Under the pieces are notes generated by a model. It was not told the DNA's origin and ran no database searches. It worked only from the letters and a program-made list of their open reading frames with translations. A DNA stretch of 64,000 nucleotides. Origin: JAFGOM01 sp964605795 (GTDB lineage Archaea; Halobacteriota; Methanomicrobia; Methanomicrobiales; Methanospirillaceae). The DNA lies in the NCBI GenBank assembly GCA_964605795.1, contig CAZSDZ010000001.1:107301-171300 (forward strand). Direction: 5' to 3'. Made by a program: the position numbers and the translations under genes. Below, piece after piece: positions 17,318-24,838 of the stretch. The stretch's first letter is position 1, and each line of letters opens with the position of its first letter.

Positions 17318-18016
17318 ATGAAAGGATACCGTCATAAATCAGAAGAAGAGAAAAAACCAGTGAATTGGAAACAGATTGGTATTATTATCGCCTGTGTACT
17401 CTTTGCGGTGGTCATGATCGTTGCCGGGATGGGGAGCAGCTGGTTAAACGTATTAAAAGATGCAAAACCAGGGAATACTGCCAATATTGACTTTACCTTC
17501 AGGGATGCCATGAACAGGCCAATCATTACCACCAACTCCAATATCATGGAAAAAGGGTTAAAAGACGGCAATATCGTTTTCAAGGCATACCAGATGATAG
17601 TCCCGGTTAATATATCAGCAAATACAGACCTTGAGACCGTACCGGTTGCACATCCCAATATTCCGAACCTGGTTTACTTTGGCCTGACCGGGGATGAGAT
17701 TGATGCGATTCGGTTTGGAGTGACCGGAATGAAGGTCAACGAGGATCGTATCATTGCCCTTCCCGAAAACCCGGGCATGATCGGTCTTATTGATATAAAG
17801 ACAATGAATGAACAGTTCCAGACACAGATAAACATGGCAAAACCGGGAGACCAGGTACTCATGCCATTTATCTATAACCAGGATGAGGTTGCAGGTAATA
17901 CTACCGAGGAAGCATATTATCGGACGGGAACACTCATCTCAAAGAACGGTGATGAGGCCGTTATCAATTACCAGTATCCCACCATCGAGATTCGGCTTAC
18001 CCAGTTAAACAACTGA
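17318..18016 (+). CDS. Membrane-anchored FKBP-like (peptidyl-prolyl isomerase fold) protein
   Basis: A 232-aa protein. Residues 1-20 are charged and cytoplasmic, a transmembrane helix covers about 21-44, and the rest is extracytoplasmic. It shows FKBP/SlyD-like elements: IDFTFRDAMNRPIITT near 60, FGVTGMKVNEDRIIALP near 145, and a C-terminal YPTIEIRLTQL strand. A long insertion in the flap position is SlyD-like. Aromatic active-site residues are not clearly conserved, so isomerase activity is uncertain; a chaperone role outside the membrane is plausible. The next gene is a diverged tandem copy. Confidence 0.65.
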   Translation: MKGYRHKSEEEKKPVNWKQIGIIIACVLFAVVMIVAGMGSSWLNVLKDAKPGNTANIDFTFRDAMNRPIITTNSNIMEKGLKDGNIVFKAYQMIVPVNISANTDLETVPVAHPNIPNLVYFGLTGDEIDAIRFGVTGMKVNEDRIIALPENPGMIGLIDIKTMNEQFQTQINMAKPGDQVLMPFIYNQDEVAGNTTEEAYYRTGTLISKNGDEAVINYQYPTIEIRLTQLNN

Positions 18017-18041
18017 TTTTTCTTTTTTCACGTGAGATTTC

Positions 18042-18722
18042 ATGAAGAATACGAAATTACTCATCACAACAATTCTTGTGACGGTTCTTGTTTCTCTCTT
18101 CTTCTCTGCAGGATGTTCACAACCCGGTACCCGGTCAGTTGCAGAGGTGCCTGAACCGGATAATGCGGGAGTCATCCCGGGAATGAACGCTACGGTCGGT
18201 TTTACGTTCTTTGATGAGACCGGCAGACCGGTCGTGACGACTGACAGAAACGTCTTCTCATCTGCATACCAGGCAGGAGGGCTTGTCTTCTTCTCTGATC
18301 GTATCAAAATTCCAACCAATACCTCTTCAGGGATTGACCGAATAAGTCTCCCGGTCAGTCATCCGGGTATGAATGAAAGCATGAGTTATACACTCTTTGG
18401 GCCGGAACTTGATACCATCAGTTATGGAATCATCGGACTTACCCCCGGTGAAAAAAAGACACTGTCAAACCCGATGCAGGAGTTAGTAAAAACCATAGAT
18501 ATCGATAAATTTGCAGGCATCGTAGGTGAGGATTTTGCAGAGGCAGGCCCGGGAGAGCAGGTTCTCATCGGCTTCTCAGAGACCCCCCTCATGGCTGTGG
18601 ACGATGCCCAAATAAAAGTTCCGATACGGGTAGCCGATGTTTTGGGAAGGGATGAGACCGGGGTGACCATATCGTATGGTTCCCCACGAATAGAGGTATA
18701 TCTCGTAGAGACAGAGCAGTAA
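18042..18722 (+). CDS. FKBP-like lipoprotein, paralogue of the preceding gene
   Basis: A 226-aa protein with a lipoprotein-type signal: hydrophobic stretch about residues 6-22 followed by FFSAGCSQ (Cys near 25). The mature part repeats the layout of its neighbour: VGFTFFDETGRPVVTTDRN, then a SYGIIGLTPGEKKTL segment equivalent to the FKBP GMKxGEKR turn, a GPGEQVLIGF stretch matching KPGDQVLMPF, and a C-terminal SYGSPRIEVYLV strand. The 25-base spacing and same strand argue for a tandem duplication in one operon, one copy helix-anchored and the other lipid-anchored. Confidence 0.65.
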   Translation: MKNTKLLITTILVTVLVSLFFSAGCSQPGTRSVAEVPEPDNAGVIPGMNATVGFTFFDETGRPVVTTDRNVFSSAYQAGGLVFFSDRIKIPTNTSSGIDRISLPVSHPGMNESMSYTLFGPELDTISYGIIGLTPGEKKTLSNPMQELVKTIDIDKFAGIVGEDFAEAGPGEQVLIGFSETPLMAVDDAQIKVPIRVADVLGRDETGVTISYGSPRIEVYLVETEQ

Positions 18723-18726
18723 CCGG

Positions 18727-19317
18727 TCAGACACGAAACCCGTATATCCGTTTTATCTTACTTGCCGGTTCATACTTCCCCTCTCTTTTTCGTATGGAAC
18801 CATCCCTGTTCTTGATATGGGTAATCCGGTATCTGATTGTTTTGTGTGTTCCTGCTTTGTATAATTCACCAACAACAAACTGCTCATCACCGGTACAGGT
18901 TACATACAAAGGTATGGTGGTTTTGCCGTCATGAACCGATACCCGGACGACCACCATGTCAATAACCCGTGTCCAGAGTGTTGTGATATCTGGGGCCTCT
19001 GCTTTTTCAACCCGTCTGTCTTCTACTTCTATCGACATCACCTCAACACCGGCACCTTCGCCATCAGGACATTCGGCAACAATCCTGTCACCGACCGTTA
19101 TCACCTCATCTTCAAAAAATTCAGCAAAACAGACTGAAGATTGATCTTCCCTGCTTACAATGGCCTTAACCCGTACCTGGTCAGGTTCTTTAGGGGGCTG
19201 TACTTTACGTATCGTCTGACACGAAGAACACTGAATGACCAGAAGATGGGAGGAGGCCAGTACATCATGCTCAGTGTCCTCTTTGCAGACCGGGCAGTAA
19301 TCCATAACGCGATCCAT
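18727..19317 (-). CDS. HVO_0476-family zinc-finger protein
   Basis: A 196-aa archaeal protein. An N-terminal zinc ribbon is formed by CPVC (about residues 8-11) and CSSC (about 31-34). A beta-barrel-like domain follows (VGDRIVAECPDGEGAGVEVMSIEV) and a basic C-terminus rich in Arg and Lys (RYRITHIKNRDGSIRKREGK). This matches the conserved archaeal family named after Haloferax HVO_0476; a nucleic-acid or translation-linked role is suspected but unproven. ATG 19305 is an alternative start. It converges with the FKBP-like lipoprotein, leaving only 4 bases between stops. Confidence 0.8.
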   Translation of the reverse strand: MDRVMDYCPVCKEDTEHDVLASSHLLVIQCSSCQTIRKVQPPKEPDQVRVKAIVSREDQSSVCFAEFFEDEVITVGDRIVAECPDGEGAGVEVMSIEVEDRRVEKAEAPDITTLWTRVIDMVVVRVSVHDGKTTIPLYVTCTGDEQFVVGELYKAGTHKTIRYRITHIKNRDGSIRKREGKYEPASKIKRIYGFRV

Positions 19318-19347
19318 TGATTATGAATAACGACCTCTCTGTACTTA

Positions 19348-19794
19348 ATGATAACAGCCACCGCGTGTATCACTGCCTATGGTCATCCAAAAATCACAGC
19401 AATGCACCGATCCACCTTTGAAGTGACCACGCACGATGAAGTTACGAAAGCAGGGGATTGTATCATAGCAGTCGGGGCTGATATTGGTTGTGCCGGTCTC
19501 TCCCGGGAGTTTAAGGATATCCTATCCCATGACGGGGCAGTTCTTACGACAACCCTTCTGTGCAACGGGCTTTGTGTGACCGTGACAAGCAGGGGATCAT
19601 CACAACAGACATTTGACCATCCCCATGATCTGGTCTGGCGCAGAAGTGACTATGTGTGTGGGCGGACCATCGGGATTTATAGTTCTCATACTGCAGAGAT
19701 GCTTCCCCGCGAGATCGTGCATGAACTGCAGCAGGGTGCGCCGATCCGTCTCATCCTCTCTGCCCGGTATGATCCGTCTCATCCTCTCACCTGA
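19348..19794 (+). CDS. DUF371-domain protein
   Basis: A 148-aa archaeal conserved protein. Recognisable DUF371 elements are AYGHPKITAMHRSTFEVTT (about residues 10-28), LTKAGDCIIAVGAD-type stretch (about 33-46), GLSREFKDIL, and the DLVWRRSDYV segment (about 94-103). The function is unknown. It is divergent from the HVO_0476 gene with 30 bases between starts, so both are probably expressed from overlapping promoters. Confidence 0.82.
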   Translation: MITATACITAYGHPKITAMHRSTFEVTTHDEVTKAGDCIIAVGADIGCAGLSREFKDILSHDGAVLTTTLLCNGLCVTVTSRGSSQQTFDHPHDLVWRRSDYVCGRTIGIYSSHTAEMLPREIVHELQQGAPIRLILSARYDPSHPLT

Positions 19795-20182
19795 TAGCGA
19801 TTCCCGAAATAATAATATGAAGTGTCAGGCAGAGGATTTACCGGCCATAGGATATGATTGAGAGAATACTCTTTAACAGTTTTCTCTTGCAGATATTATT
19901 CTCCAGGCAATTGCATCCATGCAGACTGATTACCGGCTAAGAATGAAGAGAACTTTTCTTTGTCCTGATCCATGCTGGCGACCAATACTTATCGCGACCA
20001 ATACTTATAATCAGTGATTCATCCAAATACTATACGGTACAACCTAATAATTCAGTGAATGTTCCGGTGTGTTTTAACGGCATGCGTTGACCGGGTCTTC
20101 CTGTTCTGATCCTATCTTCAGGCAGGATTACTGGTTCTGCATCAGACATCCGGGCACACATTGATATGGAGGATTATTAATC
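19795..20182. other. Intergenic region with a 16-base tandem repeat
   Basis: No convincing frame or RNA structure over 388 bases. It holds a direct repeat at 19978-20008 and, just before the next gene, a strong GGAGGA ribosome-binding site. Confidence 0.6.
19978..20008. repeat. Direct repeat GCGACCAATACTTAT, two copies, period 16
   Basis: Copies at 19978-19992 and 19994-20008 are identical over 15 bases and separated by one C. Each contains AATACTTAT, resembling a TATA element. They lie about 175 bases before the small membrane-protein gene and could be a tandem regulator site or a duplicated promoter. Confidence 0.6.
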
Positions 20183-20362
20183 ATGGATAAAATGGGAATT
20201 GCAATGCTTATTGCTGGAATCATTCTTGTTATCGCAGGTGCATACGAGATATCACTATTCTGGAATGAATTTATTGTATTTATTGAGGGGGGTATCGGAC
20301 TTTGTGCTATCATCATCGGGATAATGATGGCAGGCATTGGTTTTATCCTTGTTAAGGATTAA
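20183..20362 (+). CDS. Small two-helix membrane protein (59 aa)
   Basis: Too short for most gene callers but well supported. GGAGGA lies about 9 bases upstream of the ATG. The product is a 59-aa helical hairpin with transmembrane segments at about residues 5-20 and 32-55, a short acidic-aromatic loop between them, and a KD C-terminus. Glycine-rich helices (GIIIGIMMAGIG) suggest tight packing or oligomerisation. Function unknown. A T-rich tract follows the stop. Confidence 0.7.
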   Translation: MDKMGIAMLIAGIILVIAGAYEISLFWNEFIVFIEGGIGLCAIIIGIMMAGIGFILVKD

Positions 20363-20497
20363 ATTTTCTTCTTTTTTAAAAAAACAGGAAGCAGGATTAT
20401 TTCCTGCCAAACCCGGATAATCTGTCTCCCCTGATAGCCAGGGGTATCTTTTCTGTCGTACTACCCTTTGGATACATGCCGGAAATCATCAGATGAG

Positions 20498-21673
20498 TCA
20501 CGTTTTATTCCTGCAAAACGTTCTATAAGGATGGGGTATAGCTGCGTAAAAGATACCGGATATTGCCAGAAGCAGACCAAAGAGAGCGATCGATGATATA
20601 AGCCCCCAGGTGTCTGCGATGTAACCGGATGCAGCTACCCCGATACCCCCGGCACCAAGTGCAGATCCCAAAAAGAGTCCTGATGTCAGGCCGATATTTT
20701 TCGGCATCAACTCGTGCGCCATCGCGATGGTTACTGCAAAGGTAGACCAGAGAAAGAAACCAAAGATGAGCATGGAAATGATGGCAACGACGCCTGAACT
20801 GGTAAGGAATAGTATTAATGGGGGTATTACGAGAAATGTCGTGATGACAAGGTAATCTTTCCTGCCATACCGGTCAGAGAGAACACCGCCGAGTATCTGC
20901 CCGAGGACTCCTGCAAGCAGCATCGCCGTAACCAGCATGGTAGCGGTAAGAATCGTATAGCCGTTTGCTACAAGATAAAGCGGGAAGAATGTTATGGATC
21001 CAAATATTACCCAGGATCTGAATGTTGAAGCACAAAAAAGAGTAATTATCGGAATATTCCCACCCGGCTTTTCCGTTACAGATGATTCACGCTCATGAGA
21101 AACAAGGGAGGTTTTCTGTTTGCACCGGGTAAAAGAGAGGTTTCGCAGTATGATGGCAACCAGAAAGGCTGGGATCATAAGAAGGGTGACACCAAAAAAA
21201 CCAGCTTCTGCCAGAAGATATCCAACAATGACCGGGCCGCAGGCAAATCCAATATTCCCGCCAACCACAAAGTACGAGGTCATGATACCACGGTTCGAGT
21301 CGTTGGAGAGATCTGACACAATTGACAAGGCTGCCGGATGAAAGCTCGCATGGCCTACCGCTGCAATCGCGACAGAAACGATGAGGAGGGTATACACACC
21401 GGGAAAGAAGCCTGTCGCTGATATGAAAAAACCGGATATAAGGATAGAGACCGATACCGGGATACAGATATCCCTTTTGTCTGAAATATATCCAAAGAGC
21501 GGCTGAAGAACAGACGAGGCCAGGCTGTGGGTTGAGGCCAGGCATGCTGCAAGAAAGTAACTGTAGCCATAGGTGCTCATCAGAAGCGGCAGCAGAGCCA
21601 TGATAACCGGAGTATAGATGTCATTGACCAGGTGAGCGAAGAACAGATTGAGAATGGTCTTGTTTCGAATCAT
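20498..21673 (-). CDS. MFS transporter, fosmidomycin-resistance (Fsr)-like
   Basis: A 391-aa major facilitator with 12 predicted helices. The N-terminus (HLVNDIYTPVIMALLPLL) and the motif GHASFHPAALSIVSDLS near residue 107 are typical of the Fsr subfamily; the second-half motif A-like sequence GVLSDRYGRKD lies near 262. The substrate is unknown and the Fsr name describes similarity only. The start is coupled by ATGA overlap to the methyltransferase gene upstream and preceded by AGGAGGAA. Last gene of the ppsA operon. Confidence 0.85.
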   Translation of the reverse strand: MIRNKTILNLFFAHLVNDIYTPVIMALLPLLMSTYGYSYFLAACLASTHSLASSVLQPLFGYISDKRDICIPVSVSILISGFFISATGFFPGVYTLLIVSVAIAAVGHASFHPAALSIVSDLSNDSNRGIMTSYFVVGGNIGFACGPVIVGYLLAEAGFFGVTLLMIPAFLVAIILRNLSFTRCKQKTSLVSHERESSVTEKPGGNIPIITLFCASTFRSWVIFGSITFFPLYLVANGYTILTATMLVTAMLLAGVLGQILGGVLSDRYGRKDYLVITTFLVIPPLILFLTSSGVVAIISMLIFGFFLWSTFAVTIAMAHELMPKNIGLTSGLFLGSALGAGGIGVAASGYIADTWGLISSIALFGLLLAISGIFYAAIPHPYRTFCRNKT

Positions 21674-22278
21674 TTGTTCCTCCTGATAATGAGGATCTCG
21701 ACCGGTATCTCAACCTGATCACGGGTATGAAATGCAAACGTATTCCTGATTCGTATCTCTGACCTGATACTATCGGTTATCGTTCCCCTGTCCTGCACGT
21801 ACCTCCTGATAAAATCAAGTGATCCCGCATTGAAAATCCCGTAGATAGTATCTGCGATGGCAAGAGCAGCATCAAGAAACGGTCTGTCTGCGTGCTCTTT
21901 CTGGGCACCAAAAGGCGGGTTCATGATAACGGTATCACAGGGAGAAAGTGTCGGTACCGGACCCGTAATCGTCTCTTCTCTCCACAAAACGGTTACACCT
22001 GCCTGCCGTGCATTATCTGCTGCTACCTTAAGAGCAGACGGATCTGCATCCACACCAATGACCTGTTTCGCCCCGAGCAGGGCAGCTCCGATGCCAAGTA
22101 TCCCGGTTCCACAACCGAGATCACAGGCCTTCTTCTCAAAGATATCTCCCTGGGTATAGGCAGTGTACAGGAGCCGTGCAGCCACCGGTGCCGGTGTCAG
22201 GTATTGCTCAAGTGAAGGAGACGGATCCATAAATCCTGCAAGAGAGGAGAGTTTCATCTCGAGATGTCGCAGTTTCAT
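21670..22278 (-). CDS. METTL5-like rRNA adenine-N6 methyltransferase
   Basis: A 202-aa class I SAM methyltransferase. Motif I is DLGCGTGILGIGAALLGA (near residue 55), the acidic ribose-binding loop is GVDADPSAL (near 75), and motif IV is NPPFGAQ (near 120), specific for methylation of planar amino groups. The N-terminal LEQYLTPAPVAARLL is typical of the METTL5 family, which modifies the decoding-centre adenine of small-subunit rRNA in eukaryotes; archaeal relatives probably do likewise. ATGA overlap with dph2 on one side and the MFS gene on the other. Confidence 0.87.
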   Translation of the reverse strand: MKLRHLEMKLSSLAGFMDPSPSLEQYLTPAPVAARLLYTAYTQGDIFEKKACDLGCGTGILGIGAALLGAKQVIGVDADPSALKVAADNARQAGVTVLWREETITGPVPTLSPCDTVIMNPPFGAQKEHADRPFLDAALAIADTIYGIFNAGSLDFIRRYVQDRGTITDSIRSEIRIRNTFAFHTRDQVEIPVEILIIRRNK

Positions 22279-23216
22279 GGTATCTGATCCACGGTATACT
22301 CCTCCCAGTTTCTCACTCCGCAGACTATCTCAAACTCCTGGGGGGTGAGAACCGGTACCGGGAAGTTCCCCTGATCATCGTAGGCGAGTCGCGGGCATGC
22401 CGTATTCACATAACAGGGAAACCCGAGATTGGACACCTGATCAGGGGTTACTTCCCTCATCGTAACAAGAAGGGCAGAGGGATGAAGGGATACCAGCGAG
22501 CGGGCAAGCTCCTCCCGGCGTTGTCCGCTCTTTGTCGAGAGGATAATACCGAACTGTTCCGCCATCTTTGCCTTCTCAATCAGTGCAAACCTGACACGCA
22601 ACAACCGTTCTGCAGAGACCTCCTGTACGATCCCGGTAACAGGATCAAGAGCAATGACACGGGCATTGGTTGCGATAGCAACACCAAGGGGATGAAAAAG
22701 ACCGGTTCCTACGTACAAAATCTCACTGCATCCGGTGGCCTTTGCCGCTTCAAAGGAGCAGCCGAGGACCTGTCCCGGGTGAGGTGTTCTCTTTCCCCCG
22801 GTTTTTACAACAGCATCGATCCCCTCATTTTTAAGAAACTCCTGTATCATCGGGATGCAATGAAGATGCTGAGTGACCGTAACAAGCCCTATTCGTTTTT
22901 GAGAGAGGTATCTGATACCTTCTCTGAGAGAGTCTTTCGGCATATCAACCTGATAATACTCGTATAAGACCCGATCCGTATCATCGACCGGTGCATGACC
23001 GATATGTACAAGGATATCTGCCATGGCAAGCCCTTCCCGGTCAAGATCACAGGATCCATAACAGGGATCCCCTGACAGGATAACGGACAACCCTTCTCTT
23101 TTGAGATCTAGGGCTAACCGGACGGCCTCCCGTTTCAGTCCTTCAGGCGCCTGAATTGCAACGGTTTGTACATCTCTCTTCTGTAATTCTACAATAATAT
23201 CAGAGCGTTGTATCAC
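22275..23216 (-). CDS. dph2: Diphthamide biosynthesis enzyme Dph2
   Basis: A 313-aa archaeal Dph2. Three domain-distributed cysteines expected to hold the [4Fe-4S] cluster are visible at C56 (PCYGSC), C153 (LGCSF) and C274 (NTACPR). The enzyme uses SAM to attach a 3-amino-3-carboxypropyl group to a His of elongation factor 2, the first step of diphthamide synthesis. The start is a GTG at 23216, overlapping hpt by 17 bases. Confidence 0.92.
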   Translation of the reverse strand: MIQRSDIIVELQKRDVQTVAIQAPEGLKREAVRLALDLKREGLSVILSGDPCYGSCDLDREGLAMADILVHIGHAPVDDTDRVLYEYYQVDMPKDSLREGIRYLSQKRIGLVTVTQHLHCIPMIQEFLKNEGIDAVVKTGGKRTPHPGQVLGCSFEAAKATGCSEILYVGTGLFHPLGVAIATNARVIALDPVTGIVQEVSAERLLRVRFALIEKAKMAEQFGIILSTKSGQRREELARSLVSLHPSALLVTMREVTPDQVSNLGFPCYVNTACPRLAYDDQGNFPVPVLTPQEFEIVCGVRNWEEYTVDQIP

Positions 23217-23748
23217 AGATCTTCACCTGATCGGTAACCTCGATCCGTACCAGGTAGCGATAGGGATGATCAAGGAAAACTTCACCCTTGCTGACGGCAA
23301 AACAGATATCCTGCACGATTGCCCCGATACTCTCAAACGCAGAGAGTAGTGCCTTTGTAGTTCCGCCGGTACTGATGACATCATCAACAATAACGATGCG
23401 GTCCCCTTTTTTGATGCCGTTGATGAATAACTGGTTCTTTGAGTATCCAGTCGTCTGGCTGACAGATATTTCTCCGGGAAGACCATACTCGCGCTTTCTT
23501 ACGATGGAGAGCGGGATATCAGTCATGAGGGATATTGCAATGCCGATGGGTATTCCCATGGCTTCTGCCGCTACAATGTAGTCAGCACGGGAGAGATCCA
23601 TGATACGGATCATGGCACATGCTACTTCCCTGATGAGTGCAGGTGAAATACAGGGAACCCCATCGGTTATGGGATGAATAAAGTAATTGTAATCCCCTTT
23701 TTTGACGATTGGGGATGCCAGAAGTGATTCTTCAAGTCGCTGTAACAT
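23200..23748 (-). CDS. hpt: Hypoxanthine phosphoribosyltransferase (archaeal type)
   Basis: A 182-aa type I phosphoribosyltransferase. The PRPP loop is VIVDDVISTGGTTKAL near residues 118-133, preceded by the VAAEAMGIPIG and KREYGLPGE segments found in archaeal HPRT/adenine-like PRTases. It salvages purine bases to nucleotides. The start overlaps mfnA by 17 bases. Guanine or adenine use cannot be excluded from sequence. Confidence 0.88.
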   Translation of the reverse strand: MLQRLEESLLASPIVKKGDYNYFIHPITDGVPCISPALIREVACAMIRIMDLSRADYIVAAEAMGIPIGIAISLMTDIPLSIVRKREYGLPGEISVSQTTGYSKNQLFINGIKKGDRIVIVDDVISTGGTTKALLSAFESIGAIVQDICFAVSKGEVFLDHPYRYLVRIEVTDQVKICDTTL

Positions 23749-24838
23749 TCAGTTCACCGATATCTTCTAAAAATGCTTCAACAGTATCGCGGGTGACGTG
23801 AGGCATGCAGACGATCCGTACATGATTGTTCCTCGTGGTAGATACAATCCATCTGTCCGGGATCCTGCATGGCATGAAGGTTGCCACATTTACATCAGGC
23901 GTAACAGCCCTCTGTATACCGAACGCTTCCATTCCACCAATTAATCTGTGGGTATTTTCCATACATCCTGATACAACCGCCTCCATTCCGGTTCGCCCGA
24001 GGTGATCAAGGACCGCAAGTGCACCGGCTACCGATGCTCCGGAGCGTGTTCCGGCAAGGGTAAATTCCTTCTTGACTGTCAGGTAGGGCGTATCCACATT
24101 TAAGCGGTGTAATACCAGTGGATCACGGACCATAAGGACACCGGCAGGGATGGTACTCATCCCCATCTTGTGTGGATCGACCGATATGCTTGACACCCCG
24201 GGGATGGAGAAGTCAAATGCAGGGGAACCGGGAAGGAACGGAAGAACAAGCCCGCCAAAGGCTGCATCAACATGGAAGAAAATGTCGTGCTCTTTTGCAA
24301 GGGCTGCAATAGCAGGTATCGGATCGACGACCCCGTACTCAGTGGTTCCGGCAACTGCGAGTATTCCACAGGTATCTGTATCGATCATCCCGGCAAGAAC
24401 ATCCGTATCCATGCGCATCTCTTTATCCGGGGGAACACAGCGCATCTCAAGCCCGAGCATATCACAGGCTTTCTGGCATGAGAAGTGGGCAGAGGTAGGG
24501 AGGATGACATTCGGTTTTTTTGTCTTGTGGATCTGGCGGGCTATCCGTAATGCCTGGATATTTGATTCGGTCCCTCCTGATGTTGCATACCCGCCTGCTT
24601 TCGGGAAGGAGAAGAGTTCTGCAAACCGGGAAACCAGGATCTGTTCCACCTCATGGGTCCCTGGAAAGAGCCCGGGGTCGCCAAGGTTCGTCTCCATAAA
24701 GAGATTATGGGCACGGATGGCGACAGGATGGGGACGGGTGCACATGGAGCTTAAGATGAGATCATACCTGATATCCTCGTTCCGTTTTGCCTCCAAAAAA
24801 CAGAAGAGTTCCTCTTCCTCGATACCCTGCTTTAGCAT
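23732..24838 (-). CDS. mfnA: L-tyrosine/L-aspartate decarboxylase MfnA
   Basis: A 368-aa group II PLP decarboxylase. The PLP lysine is in SVDPHKMG near residue 223; other family marks are GYATSGGTESNIQALRIAR near 83-101, HFSCQKA, and HVDAAFGGLVLPF near 190. MfnA makes tyramine for methanofuran, and in some archaea beta-alanine for CoA, a strong sign that the host is a methanogen. It overlaps ppsA by 7 bases and hpt by 17 within the operon. Confidence 0.92.
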   Translation of the reverse strand: MLKQGIEEEELFCFLEAKRNEDIRYDLILSSMCTRPHPVAIRAHNLFMETNLGDPGLFPGTHEVEQILVSRFAELFSFPKAGGYATSGGTESNIQALRIARQIHKTKKPNVILPTSAHFSCQKACDMLGLEMRCVPPDKEMRMDTDVLAGMIDTDTCGILAVAGTTEYGVVDPIPAIAALAKEHDIFFHVDAAFGGLVLPFLPGSPAFDFSIPGVSSISVDPHKMGMSTIPAGVLMVRDPLVLHRLNVDTPYLTVKKEFTLAGTRSGASVAGALAVLDHLGRTGMEAVVSGCMENTHRLIGGMEAFGIQRAVTPDVNVATFMPCRIPDRWIVSTTRNNHVRIVCMPHVTRDTVEAFLEDIGELNVTAT

